From NCBI GenBank assembly GCA_964628985.1, contig CAZVNJ010000009.1, positions 1 through 64,000 on the forward strand: a stretch of DNA of 64,000 nucleotides. Reading direction: 5' to 3'. The position numbers and the translations under genes were made by a program. This DNA is from SURF-43 sp964628985 (GTDB lineage Bacteria > Chloroflexota > Dehalococcoidia > UBA2979). Within the stretch, counting starts at the first letter, position 1; each line of letters opens with the position of its first letter. Below, in pieces: positions 49,668 through 57,178 of this stretch. The notes below the pieces were generated by a model that saw only the letters and a list, made by a program, of their open reading frames with translations, was not told the DNA's origin and did not search any database.

Positions 49668-50078
49668 ATGCCAGTCGAGGGCACCTGCTCGTCAGGTCGC
49701 GGCTTCCTGCGCCGCGGCTGCGGCCGCGAGGCCGTGGGCGTCTGCGTCTACTGCGCCGAGCCCTTCTGCACGAACCATGGCGTCATCCACGCCGACTACT
49801 ACGAGGTCTGCGACCGTCGCCTCTGCCTCGCCAAGTACGCCGACATCGAGGCGCACCACGCCTGGGTCGAGTCTCACGCTGACTTCAACCGCGTGTCCAT
49901 GTGTGCGGAGGACGAGTGTCAGGAGCGGATGCAGCACTCCTGTCAGCGATGCCGTCTCCGCTTCTGCGACGAACACCTCCTGGACCGACCGGTGACGGAG
50001 CGCCGCCTGGAGGGGGTAGTGCGCGTCGTCCAGTTGATGTGCCCGCACTGCGCCGCGCGCCGTACCCTCTGGGACTAG
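49668..50078 (+). CDS. Cys/His-rich zinc-binding protein
   Basis: 136 residues with 17 Cys and six His: CVYCAEPFCTNH, CDRRLC, CAEDECQ, CQRCRLRFCDEH and CPHC. The first and fourth blocks, C-x2-C-x4-C-x2-H and C-x2-C-x4-C-x2-H, repeat exactly, so there are two similar zinc fingers (B-box/AN1-like spacing) with a further Cys pair between and one after. Small, acidic, no membrane helix. Not recognised; a protein-protein or nucleic-acid scaffold is possible. ATG 49668. Last gene on the plus strand before convergent minus genes. Confidence 0.68.
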   Translation: MPVEGTCSSGRGFLRRGCGREAVGVCVYCAEPFCTNHGVIHADYYEVCDRRLCLAKYADIEAHHAWVESHADFNRVSMCAEDECQERMQHSCQRCRLRFCDEHLLDRPVTERRLEGVVRVVQLMCPHCAARRTLWD

Positions 50079-50094
50079 CGCGCTCAGCACACCG

Positions 50095-51549
50095 CTACAG
50101 CAGCCGTGCGGTTGCCACCATCGCCTCGCCCAGTGGGGTCGCCGCGAGGACGCGTCCCGCGGCGTCCACCACGAAGCCTCCCCCCGCGCGCGAGGTGGAA
50201 CCGGCCGCGATTACGGATACACCGTCCTCGATCGCGATCGCACGCGCGGACCCCGCCACTGGCGCCGCCGCGTCCCCGGCGCACCACATGACTGCCCCCG
50301 CACCGGCCGGCGCCCCGAGCGCGAGCCCTTCTGCCCCGCACATCAACCCCACGACGCCGAGGGCGGTGCGCACGATTGAGGGCGCACGCTGGCCCGCGCG
50401 GAAGCCCGCGGCCCGTTCGTCCCGATCCAGCACGGACTGGCGGTGCGCTGCCACCACCTGGCCACCCTCGATCGCGTATGCCGTCTTATAAGTGGAGCCG
50501 TCGTCGCGCTCCGCGAGCCCCGCGAAGAGCGTCGCGCCGGTCTCCTCTGTCAACGCCTGCAGGAAGGGCAGCGTCTCCGTCGCCGTCACTGCGCGCGGCT
50601 CCGTGCCCGCAAGGTCCGGCAGCACGATGGACCGCGCACCCATCGCGACCGCAGCGCGCACCAGTCCGCGCATGCGTTCTATGGACTCCACAGCCGAGGG
50701 CAGGGGGTCGAAGGCGATGGCCGCCACATGCCCCTGGATCGGGATCTGCCCGGCGGCGGCGCTCGCCTCGGTACTCGGCAACGTCGCGAAGTCGATGGCA
50801 ACGCCCGGGGCGGCGTCGATATCGATCTCGGTCGACGCCACGCCGGGCTGATCGGTCGAGGCACGCGCGCACCAGTGGCCGGACGGGTCCATCACGCCCG
50901 CGCCGCCAGAGAAGCGGACGAGCCCGGCCTCGCTGCCCGTCTTGCCGCCTGCGATCCCCCACGCCCCGAGCAGCGCGGCACGCGCGGAGAGCAGGTCGGA
51001 CTCCAGGCTGAGGTCGAACCCCGGCACGCGCGACGAGTCGCGCGGTGCCGCTGCCGCGATCAGGAGATGCACGCCAGCCAACCCTCGGATCAGATCCCGG
51101 CGAGCGAGGTCGCGCCCCACGATGAGGCCGATGCGCACGCCCTCGATCTCTGCCACCGCCGGGCCCCCACCGCGTGTGAACCATCCGGAGACCGTCCGCT
51201 CCCCGGCGTGGGCGAGTTCGCGCCCGTCTGGGCCGAAGAGGATCAACTCGTTGCGCAGCGCCCCGTTGGCGTCACGCCGGACGATCCCTGCCGCGATCGC
51301 GCAACCCGTCCGCCGTGATCGCTCCGCCAGCGTGGAAAACCACTCCTCCTCGCCCGGCAGGTTCAGCGCGGCCACGGCGTCGCGCGAAAGCAGCGCCCAA
51401 CCGGGGACGGTAGCCTCGGGCAGCACCAGCAGTGCGTGCCCGGCGATCGCCTGGTCGATGCGCGTGAGCAGCGCCTCCCATGCGCGCAGGTGCTCGCGCG
51501 CCTCGAATGTCCGAGGCTGCAGGGCGGCGACGCGGATCGGGCGTGGCAC
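50095..51549 (-). CDS. Tandem nitrilase-fold protein without complete active sites
   Basis: 484 residues in two carbon-nitrogen-hydrolase domains. Domain 1 keeps Glu45 (LVLPEATVPGW), but the Lys position is replaced (AHAGERTV) and the Cys (canonical ICYD) reads VGRD with Gly145. Domain 2 has Cys in LMCGAEG, but the Glu is Asp (IVLPDLAG) and the Lys is replaced (AAHRQSVL). Neither domain has the Glu-Lys-Cys triad, so it is unlikely to be an amidase as read here; a binding role or a composite site is possible. GTG 51549, 2 bases after the FAH stop; an ORF extension upstream is ignored. Confidence 0.72.
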   Translation of the reverse strand: MPRPIRVAALQPRTFEAREHLRAWEALLTRIDQAIAGHALLVLPEATVPGWALLSRDAVAALNLPGEEEWFSTLAERSRRTGCAIAAGIVRRDANGALRNELILFGPDGRELAHAGERTVSGWFTRGGGPAVAEIEGVRIGLIVGRDLARRDLIRGLAGVHLLIAAAAPRDSSRVPGFDLSLESDLLSARAALLGAWGIAGGKTGSEAGLVRFSGGAGVMDPSGHWCARASTDQPGVASTEIDIDAAPGVAIDFATLPSTEASAAAGQIPIQGHVAAIAFDPLPSAVESIERMRGLVRAAVAMGARSIVLPDLAGTEPRAVTATETLPFLQALTEETGATLFAGLAERDDGSTYKTAYAIEGGQVVAAHRQSVLDRDERAAGFRAGQRAPSIVRTALGVVGLMCGAEGLALGAPAGAGAVMWCAGDAAAPVAGSARAIAIEDGVSVIAAGSTSRAGGGFVVDAAGRVLAATPLGEAMVATARLL

Positions 51550-51551
51550 GG

Positions 51552-52304
51552 CTACCCGCGGCGGACCGGGTTGCTCAGCACGCCGACGCCGCCCACTTCC
51601 ACCTCGCACACGTCGCCGTCAACGAGGGGGGCAGTCTGGCCCGGCGTGCCGGTGAAGATCAGATCGCCCGGTTCCAGCGTGACGTAACGCGAAAGGTGTG
51701 CGATGCACCTCCGGATCGGGTAGATCAACAGGCTCGTGTCCGATTCCTGCTGCGTCCGTCCGCTGATCCGCCCGAGCACCGTGATCGACTCCGGGTCGAG
51801 ACCCGTCTCGATCCAGGGGCCGGCGGCGGTGAAGGTGTCGCTAGATTTCGCGCGAAGCCACTGCAGGTCGCTCCGCTGCCAGTCTCGTTCGGAGACGTCA
51901 TTTCCGGCGGTGTAGCCGAAGACATGTGCGTCCACTTCTGCCTCGCTGATATTGCGGGCGCGGGCGCCGATGACCGCCACCACTTCCGCCTCCATGTGCA
52001 CGTTCGCGGAGTCCGGCGGCAGCACGATCGCCTCACCGTGCGCGACGAGGGAGGACGGTGCCTTCAAGAAGCCCTGCGGTTCCCCTGGCTCTGTCCGCTC
52101 GCCCACGTGGCTCTTGTAGTTCAGCCCGATCGCCACGATCTTCGTGGGCACGCTCGGCACCAGCAGCTTCGCCCCCGCCAGCGGCACGCTGCGGCCCATC
52201 TCCACTGGCCGGTCGAAGATGTCGCCCTCCAGGAGGTGCGCCGTGTCGCCCTCGATCCGCGCCGTGTAGGCGTAGCCGTCGATCAGCAACCGTGCGATGC
52301 GCAT
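51552..52304 (-). CDS. Fumarylacetoacetate hydrolase family protein
   Basis: 250 residues. KIVAIGLNYKSHVGE, then FLKAPSSLVAHGEAIVLP, HMEAEVVAVIG (metal-binding acids), GYTAGNDVSERDWQ and LEPGDLIFTGTPGQ are the standard motifs of the FAH fold. This family includes 2-keto-3-deoxy acid dehydratases, ureidoglycolate lyases and hydroxyhepta-diene-dioate isomerases; the specific reaction is not decidable. It is co-transcribed with the double nitrilase-fold protein and a DinB-like gene lies 46 bases upstream. Confidence 0.87.
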   Translation of the reverse strand: MRIARLLIDGYAYTARIEGDTAHLLEGDIFDRPVEMGRSVPLAGAKLLVPSVPTKIVAIGLNYKSHVGERTEPGEPQGFLKAPSSLVAHGEAIVLPPDSANVHMEAEVVAVIGARARNISEAEVDAHVFGYTAGNDVSERDWQRSDLQWLRAKSSDTFTAAGPWIETGLDPESITVLGRISGRTQQESDTSLLIYPIRRCIAHLSRYVTLEPGDLIFTGTPGQTAPLVDGDVCEVEVGGVGVLSNPVRRG

Positions 52305-52350
52305 GCGGGTCCCTTTCTCTCCTCGGACTCATCGATGCTACCCCGTGGGC

Positions 52351-52869
52351 CTACCGCCGGGGCGCCAGCACCGCTTGGATCGCCTCCGCCAGCATCCCGT
52401 CTGACATGGCGCGCACGAGGACCAGCGCTGCCAGCGAGTCCTCCCCCGCACCTGGCCATGGCGGACGCAGCCGTTCCTCCCACCGCTCCGAGGCCAACGA
52501 AGCGAGCGCCTCCACCATCATGCCGCGTGCCTCGATCACCTCCTCGCGCACCGCCGCCCACGCCGTCCCATCGACAGTCGTGGCGTGCGTGCTGGCCTCG
52601 GCTGACGCGACACGTGCGTCGAGCGAGGTGAAGAACGCCGCGTGTTCGCGCTCGCGCGCAGCATGCGCCAGCAGGAGGGAGGTGACTGTCCCCGTAGATT
52701 CGCCAAGGGCCGCGAACTCCGGGATCGACAGCGCCAGCGCGCCCGCAGAGGCATCGCACGCGTCGAGCGCGGCGAGCAACTGCCGCCGTCCATCCTGCAG
52801 GACGGCCCAGGGGTCGAGGTCGTCAAACGTGTGGCGGTCGTATGCGTTGCCGGCGGCGTCGTATGTCAT
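52351..52869 (-). CDS. Helical protein, possibly DinB-like
   Basis: 172 residues. Long helices with HAAREREHAAFF in the second and WAAVREEVIEARGMMVEAL in the third, plus a conserved-looking WEERLRPPWPG. This four-helix pattern with scattered His/Glu resembles DinB/DUF664-type metal-binding proteins or mycothiol-dependent enzymes, but the three-His metal site is not clear. The 46-base gap to the FAH gene allows a common transcript. Function unknown. Confidence 0.65.
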   Translation of the reverse strand: MTYDAAGNAYDRHTFDDLDPWAVLQDGRRQLLAALDACDASAGALALSIPEFAALGESTGTVTSLLLAHAAREREHAAFFTSLDARVASAEASTHATTVDGTAWAAVREEVIEARGMMVEALASLASERWEERLRPPWPGAGEDSLAALVLVRAMSDGMLAEAIQAVLAPRR

Positions 52870-53118
52870 GGGGCGAGTCTATGCAGGCTCGACGTGCGGT
52901 GCGATGAGTGACGCGGCGGCAGCGATCCACCGCGATACACCTCGATGCGAGACCGATCGACCTCGTCGCACGATGCAGTCTCGATGCGCGGGACGGTCTG
53001 ACGTGCGGCTAATCAGAGGATCGCGCGAGTACTTGAAGTGATCGGGATCGGGATCAGCGCACTGGCGATCGGTGAGTAGCGGTCCGGATCGGGGTTCGGA
53101 GGGGCATAACCCGCTCGA

Positions 53119-53137
53119 AAAAAGTTGTCAACTTTTT
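53119..53137. promoter_or_regulatory. 9-base palindrome, candidate operator
   Basis: AAAAAGTTG-T-CAACTTTTT: perfect 9-base arms about one base, 24 bases before the TTGTCA of the putative promoter. Symmetry and place suggest a dimeric regulator or a nucleoid-protein site, such as autoregulation by the histone-like product. Confidence 0.5.
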
Positions 53138-53160
53138 CCACGGAATCCCCAGAAAAAATA

Positions 53161-53188
53161 TTGTCAGTACGCACATTCGTGTTAGCAT
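53161..53188 (+). promoter_or_regulatory. Promoter of the histone-like gene
   Basis: TTGTCA (53161-53166), 16 bases, TAGCAT (53183-53188). The best sigma-70-like match in the window. The start of transcription is expected near 53195, giving a short leader with GAGGTG (53215-53220) before ATG 53228. Confidence 0.6.
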
Positions 53189-53227
53189 TTCGTTCGTCCG
53201 GGGCCTCGTGACGGTGAGGTGTAACTG

Positions 53228-53563
53228 ATGGTCACAGCAAAGAAGCCCGCTGCGAAGAAGCCGGCCGCCAAGAAGCCGGCTGCAAAAAAGCCGGCGGCGA
53301 AGAAGCCGGCCGCGAAGAAGCCCGCGGCCAAGAAGACCGCGGTCAAGAAGACAGCGGCCCGAAAGCCGGCGGCCAAGAAGCCCGCCGTCAAGAAGGCCGC
53401 GGCGAAGAAGCCCGCTGCAAAGAAGGCGGCGGCGAAGAAGTCCGCTGCCAAGAAGGCAGCGGCGAAGAAGCCAGCGGCTCGCAAGACCGCTGCGAAGAAG
53501 CCAGCGGCGCGCAAGCCCGCTGCGAAGAAGCCGGCGGCGCGCAAGCCCGCCGCCAAGAAGTAA
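53228..53563 (+). CDS. Histone H1-like Lys/Ala/Pro repeat protein
   Basis: 111 residues built of AAKKP/AAKKA/VKKT pentads, about 40% Lys, no hydrophobic core. It resembles the C-terminal tail of histone H1 and the tails of bacterial H1-like and HU-tail proteins. It would bind DNA non-specifically and help compact the nucleoid or shift between DNA and RNA binding. The direct repeats in DNA are of slightly varied codons, so this is not a young expansion. ATG 53228. A strong promoter and a perfect terminator frame it, which suggests high expression as a single-gene transcript. Confidence 0.85.
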   Translation: MVTAKKPAAKKPAAKKPAAKKPAAKKPAAKKPAAKKTAVKKTAARKPAAKKPAVKKAAAKKPAAKKAAAKKSAAKKAAAKKPAARKTAAKKPAARKPAAKKPAARKPAAKK

Positions 53564-53593
53564 CAAGAGCCACTCGAGCCCCCTGGACAACGA

Positions 53594-53623
53594 AGACACC
53601 CCCGGCGTTCGCCGGGGGTGTCT
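53594..53623 (+). terminator. Strong terminator after the histone-like gene
   Basis: Perfect 13-base arms (53594-53606 and 53611-53623) with a GTTC tetraloop and a CT-rich tail. Best terminator of the window. Confidence 0.85.
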
Positions 53624-53662
53624 CCGTCTCTCCCCATCGAATCCCCCAGCCCGCGCCAGTGT

Positions 53663-53668
53663 TACGAT
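53663..53668 (+). promoter_or_regulatory. Possible -10 box before cysS (TACGAT)
   Basis: TACGAT, 65 bases before GTG 53733, just after the terminator of the preceding gene. The same hexamer precedes tRNA-His and flgM. Confidence 0.3.
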
Positions 53669-53732
53669 CCCGCTCGCCCTCGCATCGAGGTGCTTCCTCG
53701 GCCCCTGCGGCCGGCCACCTGACGAGGTACGC

Positions 53733-54956
53733 GTGCTCCAGCCGCAGCCCTACGACAACCTCCACCTTTACAACTCACTCACCCGCAAGGTGGAGCGCTT
53801 TGTCCCGCGCGAGGACCGCGCCGTCTCCATCTACGTCTGCGGCATCACCCCCTACGACGTCGGACACCTCGGCCACGCCCTCGTCTACGTCGCCTTCGAC
53901 ACCCTTCGCCGGTGGCTGGAGTTCAACGCCTACGAGGTCCGCCACGTCCAGAACATCACCGACATCGACGACGACATGGTCCGCGTCTCACGTCGCCTCG
54001 GCCTCACCATCAAGGAACTGACCGACCGCAACCAGCAGACCTACCTGGACGAGATGCGCTCGCTCAACGTCCTCCAGCCCGATGTCTACCCGAGGGTGTC
54101 CGAGACGATCCCGGAGATCATCGAGACGGTGCAACGCCTGATCGACCGCGGTTTTGCCTACGAGCGCGACGGCTACGTCTTCTTCGACGTGACCCGCACC
54201 CCGCAGTTCGGCGTCCTCGCCGGCCTCAGCGGACAGGCCCTGATCGACTTCAAGAGCGACTCGATGCCCGAGGAGCCGCAGCACCTCAAGCGGAACCCGC
54301 TCGACTTCCTCGTCTGGCAGCCCTGTACCGACGAGGGCGCCACGTTCCCCTCGCCCTGGGGGCCGGGACGCCCCGGCTGGCACATCGAGTGCTCCGCCAT
54401 GGCCTGTCGCCACCTCGGCGACCAGATCGACATCCACGGCGGCGGCAAAGACCTGCGCTACCCCCATCACGATTCCGAGATCGTCCAGTCCGAGGCGGCA
54501 AGCGGCCTCCAGCCCTACGCCGCCTTCTGGCTCCACAACGGCACGATGGGCCTCGACGGCCAGAAGATGTCGAAGTCCCTCGGCAACCTCGTCAAGGTCA
54601 GCGACCTGCTCGCCGAAGGCCACACCGGCAACGGCATCCGCCTCTCACTTCTAGCCGTCCGCTGGCGCGACGACCGCGACTTTGACCGCGCCGTCCTCGC
54701 CGAGTCCGAAAACACCGCGCGTCTCCTCGAACGCGCCGCCCTCGCTCCTGGCGGCCCACCGGACCGCCTCCGCGTCCAGACCTACCGCAACGCCTTCCAG
54801 GCCGCCATGGACGACGACCTGGACACCCCGAAGGCGATCGAGGTCCTCCGTGACCTCGCCCAGGCCCTGCTCGAAGGCCGCATCGCCGGCGAGACCGGCA
54901 TCCCGACGCTCTTCGAACTCGCGGACGTCCTTGGCCTTCGCCTCCGTACGGAGTAG
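53733..54956 (+). CDS. cysS: Short cysteinyl-tRNA synthetase or MshC-like ligase
   Basis: 407 residues, against about 460 for normal CysRS. The N-terminal motif YVCGITPYDVGHLGHA (Cys36, GHLGHA 44-49) is worded as in MshC, the cysteine ligase of mycothiol synthesis; CysRS typically has CGPTVYD-x-x-HIGN. The zinc site, though, is CysRS-like: Cys220 (HIEC), then HHDSE (245-249) with the Glu ligand, then KMSKS (278-282). Only about 125 residues follow KMSKS, as in MshC, so the CysRS anticodon-binding end seems missing or reduced. Both activities remain possible. GTG start. Confidence 0.7.
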   Translation: MLQPQPYDNLHLYNSLTRKVERFVPREDRAVSIYVCGITPYDVGHLGHALVYVAFDTLRRWLEFNAYEVRHVQNITDIDDDMVRVSRRLGLTIKELTDRNQQTYLDEMRSLNVLQPDVYPRVSETIPEIIETVQRLIDRGFAYERDGYVFFDVTRTPQFGVLAGLSGQALIDFKSDSMPEEPQHLKRNPLDFLVWQPCTDEGATFPSPWGPGRPGWHIECSAMACRHLGDQIDIHGGGKDLRYPHHDSEIVQSEAASGLQPYAAFWLHNGTMGLDGQKMSKSLGNLVKVSDLLAEGHTGNGIRLSLLAVRWRDDRDFDRAVLAESENTARLLERAALAPGGPPDRLRVQTYRNAFQAAMDDDLDTPKAIEVLRDLAQALLEGRIAGETGIPTLFELADVLGLRLRTE

Positions 54957-55009
54957 GACACTTCCGGCCGGTGCGAGAGGCTGCGCCGAGACGGCAGTAG
55001 CCTGTAGGC

Positions 55010-55495
55010 ATGAGCCGAGACGCCCGCCTCGCCCGACTGTCGCGTGACCACCACCACGCCCTCACGCTCGCGCTGCGCATCCAGCGCGAGTTGCCGGATT
55101 CCGAACCGCGCGACGCCGCCGCCCTCCTGCGCGACGCACTCCGTTACTGGGACGAAGCGCTGACGCCTCACCTCGCCGTCGAGGCGCGCGCACTGCATCC
55201 GCTGCTCGCCGCGCGGCAGGACGGTGGCCTCCAACTCGCCGGCCGCGCGCAGCGCGAACAGCGAGAACTCCAGGACCTCGCCTTCGAGGTGAAGGGCGCG
55301 AACGTCGCCACCCGCACCGGCATCCTCGCGCGCTTCGGTGCCGCGCTCGCCGCCCACATCCGCTGGGAGGAACGCGAACTGCTCGAGTGGGCGCAGGCCC
55401 ACCTCGACGCCGCCGACCTCGACGGAGTGGCCGCGGCCGTCGCAGAGACACTGCCGCCTCAGGCGGTCCCGTGTCCCACGCCGCACATCGCGTAG
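55010..55495 (+). CDS. Hemerythrin-like domain protein
   Basis: 161 residues in a four-helix bundle. His clusters LSRDHHHALTL, TPHLAVEARALHPLL and HIRWEERELLEWAQ fit the H...HxxxE...HxxxE diiron pattern of hemerythrin-like proteins. May bind O2, NO or iron. In a denitrifier, NO/iron-sulfur repair (YtfE/RIC-like) is worth considering, but no closer evidence exists. Start ATG 55010. Confidence 0.82.
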   Translation: MSRDARLARLSRDHHHALTLALRIQRELPDSEPRDAAALLRDALRYWDEALTPHLAVEARALHPLLAARQDGGLQLAGRAQREQRELQDLAFEVKGANVATRTGILARFGAALAAHIRWEERELLEWAQAHLDAADLDGVAAAVAETLPPQAVPCPTPHIA

Positions 55496-55506
55496 GGCGG
55501 ATTCTG

Positions 55507-56712
55507 TTAGGCCTCGGCTGTCGCCTTCGCACCCCGCGTGCTCACGCGTGTGAGAAACAGCGCGATCCCGGCGAAGGGGAATAGCGCGGTCAGCGCAAAC
55601 ACGAGGCCATAGGACGTCGCGTCCACCAGGAAGCCGAGCAGGATCGCACCCAGCACCTGGCCCACGTCCCACGCCATCGTGTACGTCGCCATGCCAGATC
55701 CGAGGATGGCCGGCGGCGTCCGTTCGATCACGATCACCGCGATCGAGGTCTGCGTCGCCGCCAATCCGAAGCCGTACGCCAGCGCGCAGACGATCAGCCA
55801 GAACGGCGACTGCACCTGGCTCAGCGCCAGCAACGAGATCCCGGCCGCCAGCAACGCCGGGATCACGACGGCGTCGCGGCCGAAGCGGTCGCCCAGCCAC
55901 CCCGCGGTCATCCGCGCGGTCAACTGCGCCAGCCCCGCCGCGGTGTAGAACAGGCCGACGTTCCCGAGGTCGCGTTCGAGGGCGAACAGCGGCAGGAACG
56001 CCGTCACCGTCCCCCATGGTGTCGTCACGCAGGCGAAGACCAGCGCGGGCAGCATCGCCGTCGGCGAGATCAGCCCGTTGAACCCGCGTGGACGCGATCC
56101 AGCGGCGCGCGGTGGGGGCGCCATCGGGTCACCCGTCCCCGCGGCGAGCACCAACGAGACCAGTGCCGCCGCGCCCGAGACGAGGAACGAGGCGGTGAAC
56201 CCGAACTGGTCGATCACGAAGATCGCGAGCGCTGCGCCGTATAGCGCCGCGGCGGCGTTTGCCGCCTGGTAGAAGCCGAGGCCGGAGCCTCGACGGTCCG
56301 GCGGCAGCAGGTTCCCCACAATCGCCAGCATTGCCGTCGTGAACACGCCCATCGCCACGCCCTGCACGCATCGGAAGATCGTCATCACCCATGGCCCGAG
56401 ATCCAGTGTGTAGCCCACGAACGACACGGCCACGCCCACCGCCCCGGCGCGCACCCATCGCTGTCGATTGCCGCCTCGGTCTACCCACACCCCGGTGAGC
56501 GGCCGCGTCACCATGCCCGCGATCCCGAATACCCCGACCACGAAGCCCACTACCCACTCGGGCTCGCCTTCGAGCGCTCGCGGAATCTGCACGAGAGACA
56601 TCGAATACGCCACGAAGAACGAGTGCACCGCGAACAGCGCGAAGAAGTACGGCCGCCGCACCTGCTTCCAGGTGGGCGCCGCTGAGGCTGCCGGGGGTGG
56701 GGGCGAGGTCAT
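55507..56712 (-). CDS. MFS transporter
   Basis: 401 residues, 12 helices. YFFALFAVHSFFVAYSMSLVQ begins helix 1; GVWVDRGGNRQRW is the loop 2-3 motif; WLGDRFGRDAVV is its counterpart in the second half. Resembles set of drug/sugar-type permeases with LVQIPRALEGEP after helix 1. Substrate unknown. Minus strand, convergent with the hemerythrin gene. Confidence 0.83.
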   Translation of the reverse strand: MTSPPPPAASAAPTWKQVRRPYFFALFAVHSFFVAYSMSLVQIPRALEGEPEWVVGFVVGVFGIAGMVTRPLTGVWVDRGGNRQRWVRAGAVGVAVSFVGYTLDLGPWVMTIFRCVQGVAMGVFTTAMLAIVGNLLPPDRRGSGLGFYQAANAAAALYGAALAIFVIDQFGFTASFLVSGAAALVSLVLAAGTGDPMAPPPRAAGSRPRGFNGLISPTAMLPALVFACVTTPWGTVTAFLPLFALERDLGNVGLFYTAAGLAQLTARMTAGWLGDRFGRDAVVIPALLAAGISLLALSQVQSPFWLIVCALAYGFGLAATQTSIAVIVIERTPPAILGSGMATYTMAWDVGQVLGAILLGFLVDATSYGLVFALTALFPFAGIALFLTRVSTRGAKATAEA

Positions 56713-56751
56713 GCGGGCGCCGCCGTTACCAGCGCGCGCCTCGCGCGCGGA

Positions 56752-57072
56752 CTAGGCCTCGTCGTCGTCAGTCGCACTCGGGTCGTGCACGTACGCCATC
56801 AGCCGGTCGTCACGCTCGACGAACAAGGTGAGGTGGCCAGCGGCCTCCTCCTCCTGCACCCACTTCGGAAGCGATGCGCCGTGCCCTTTCACGAGGTAGG
56901 TCATGCCTACGTATCCGAAGCGCCGGCCGTCGACCACGATGTAGTACGGCGGCAGCGCCGTCTGGTCGTTCCAGTCCAGCACGAAGCAGTCCACCCCGCC
57001 GCTTTCGAGGACGTACAACTCGTCGAACGTCACCGTCATCTGCGTCGGGTCGGCGGTGTTGATCTCGGCCAT
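56752..57072 (-). CDS. Small hypothetical protein
   Basis: 106 residues, acidic, alpha/beta. VTFDELYVLESGGVDCFVLDW followed by PPYYIVVDGRRFGYVGMTYLVKGHG and a C-terminal LTLFVERDDRLMAYVHDP suggest a small all-beta fold. No match recognised. ATG 57072 has GAGGAG; the open frame continues upstream without a plausible start. It lies between two MFS genes on the same strand. Confidence 0.6.
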   Translation of the reverse strand: MAEINTADPTQMTVTFDELYVLESGGVDCFVLDWNDQTALPPYYIVVDGRRFGYVGMTYLVKGHGASLPKWVQEEEAAGHLTLFVERDDRLMAYVHDPSATDDDEA

Positions 57073-57124
57073 CGGATGCTCCTCGCGCCGCGCTGGGTGC
57101 GTCCGTGATTCTAGAGGGCGACCT

Positions 57125-57161
57125 CCGCCCGGGCCAGTCGAGGGGGACCGGGCCCGGGCGG
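57125..57161 (-). terminator. Terminator after MFS 57179
   Basis: Perfect 11-base arms (57125-57135, 57151-57161) with a 15-base loop, downstream of the minus-strand MFS stop at 57179. Confidence 0.5.
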
Positions 57162-57178
57162 CAGGCCTCAAGGGTGCC

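Larger units (their letters stand above)
52870..53227. other. Intergenic region upstream of the histone-like gene
   Basis: 358 bases. The first half is GC-rich with repeated TCGATGCG and TCGCACGATG phrases and holds no plausible gene. From 53111 it becomes AT-rich, unlike any other part of the window, and contains the palindrome and promoter described separately. Confidence 0.6.

Noticed and set aside
53228..53563. Short direct repeats as a possible CRISPR or satellite
   Set aside because: They are in-frame codons for Lys/Ala/Pro pentads with no spacers.
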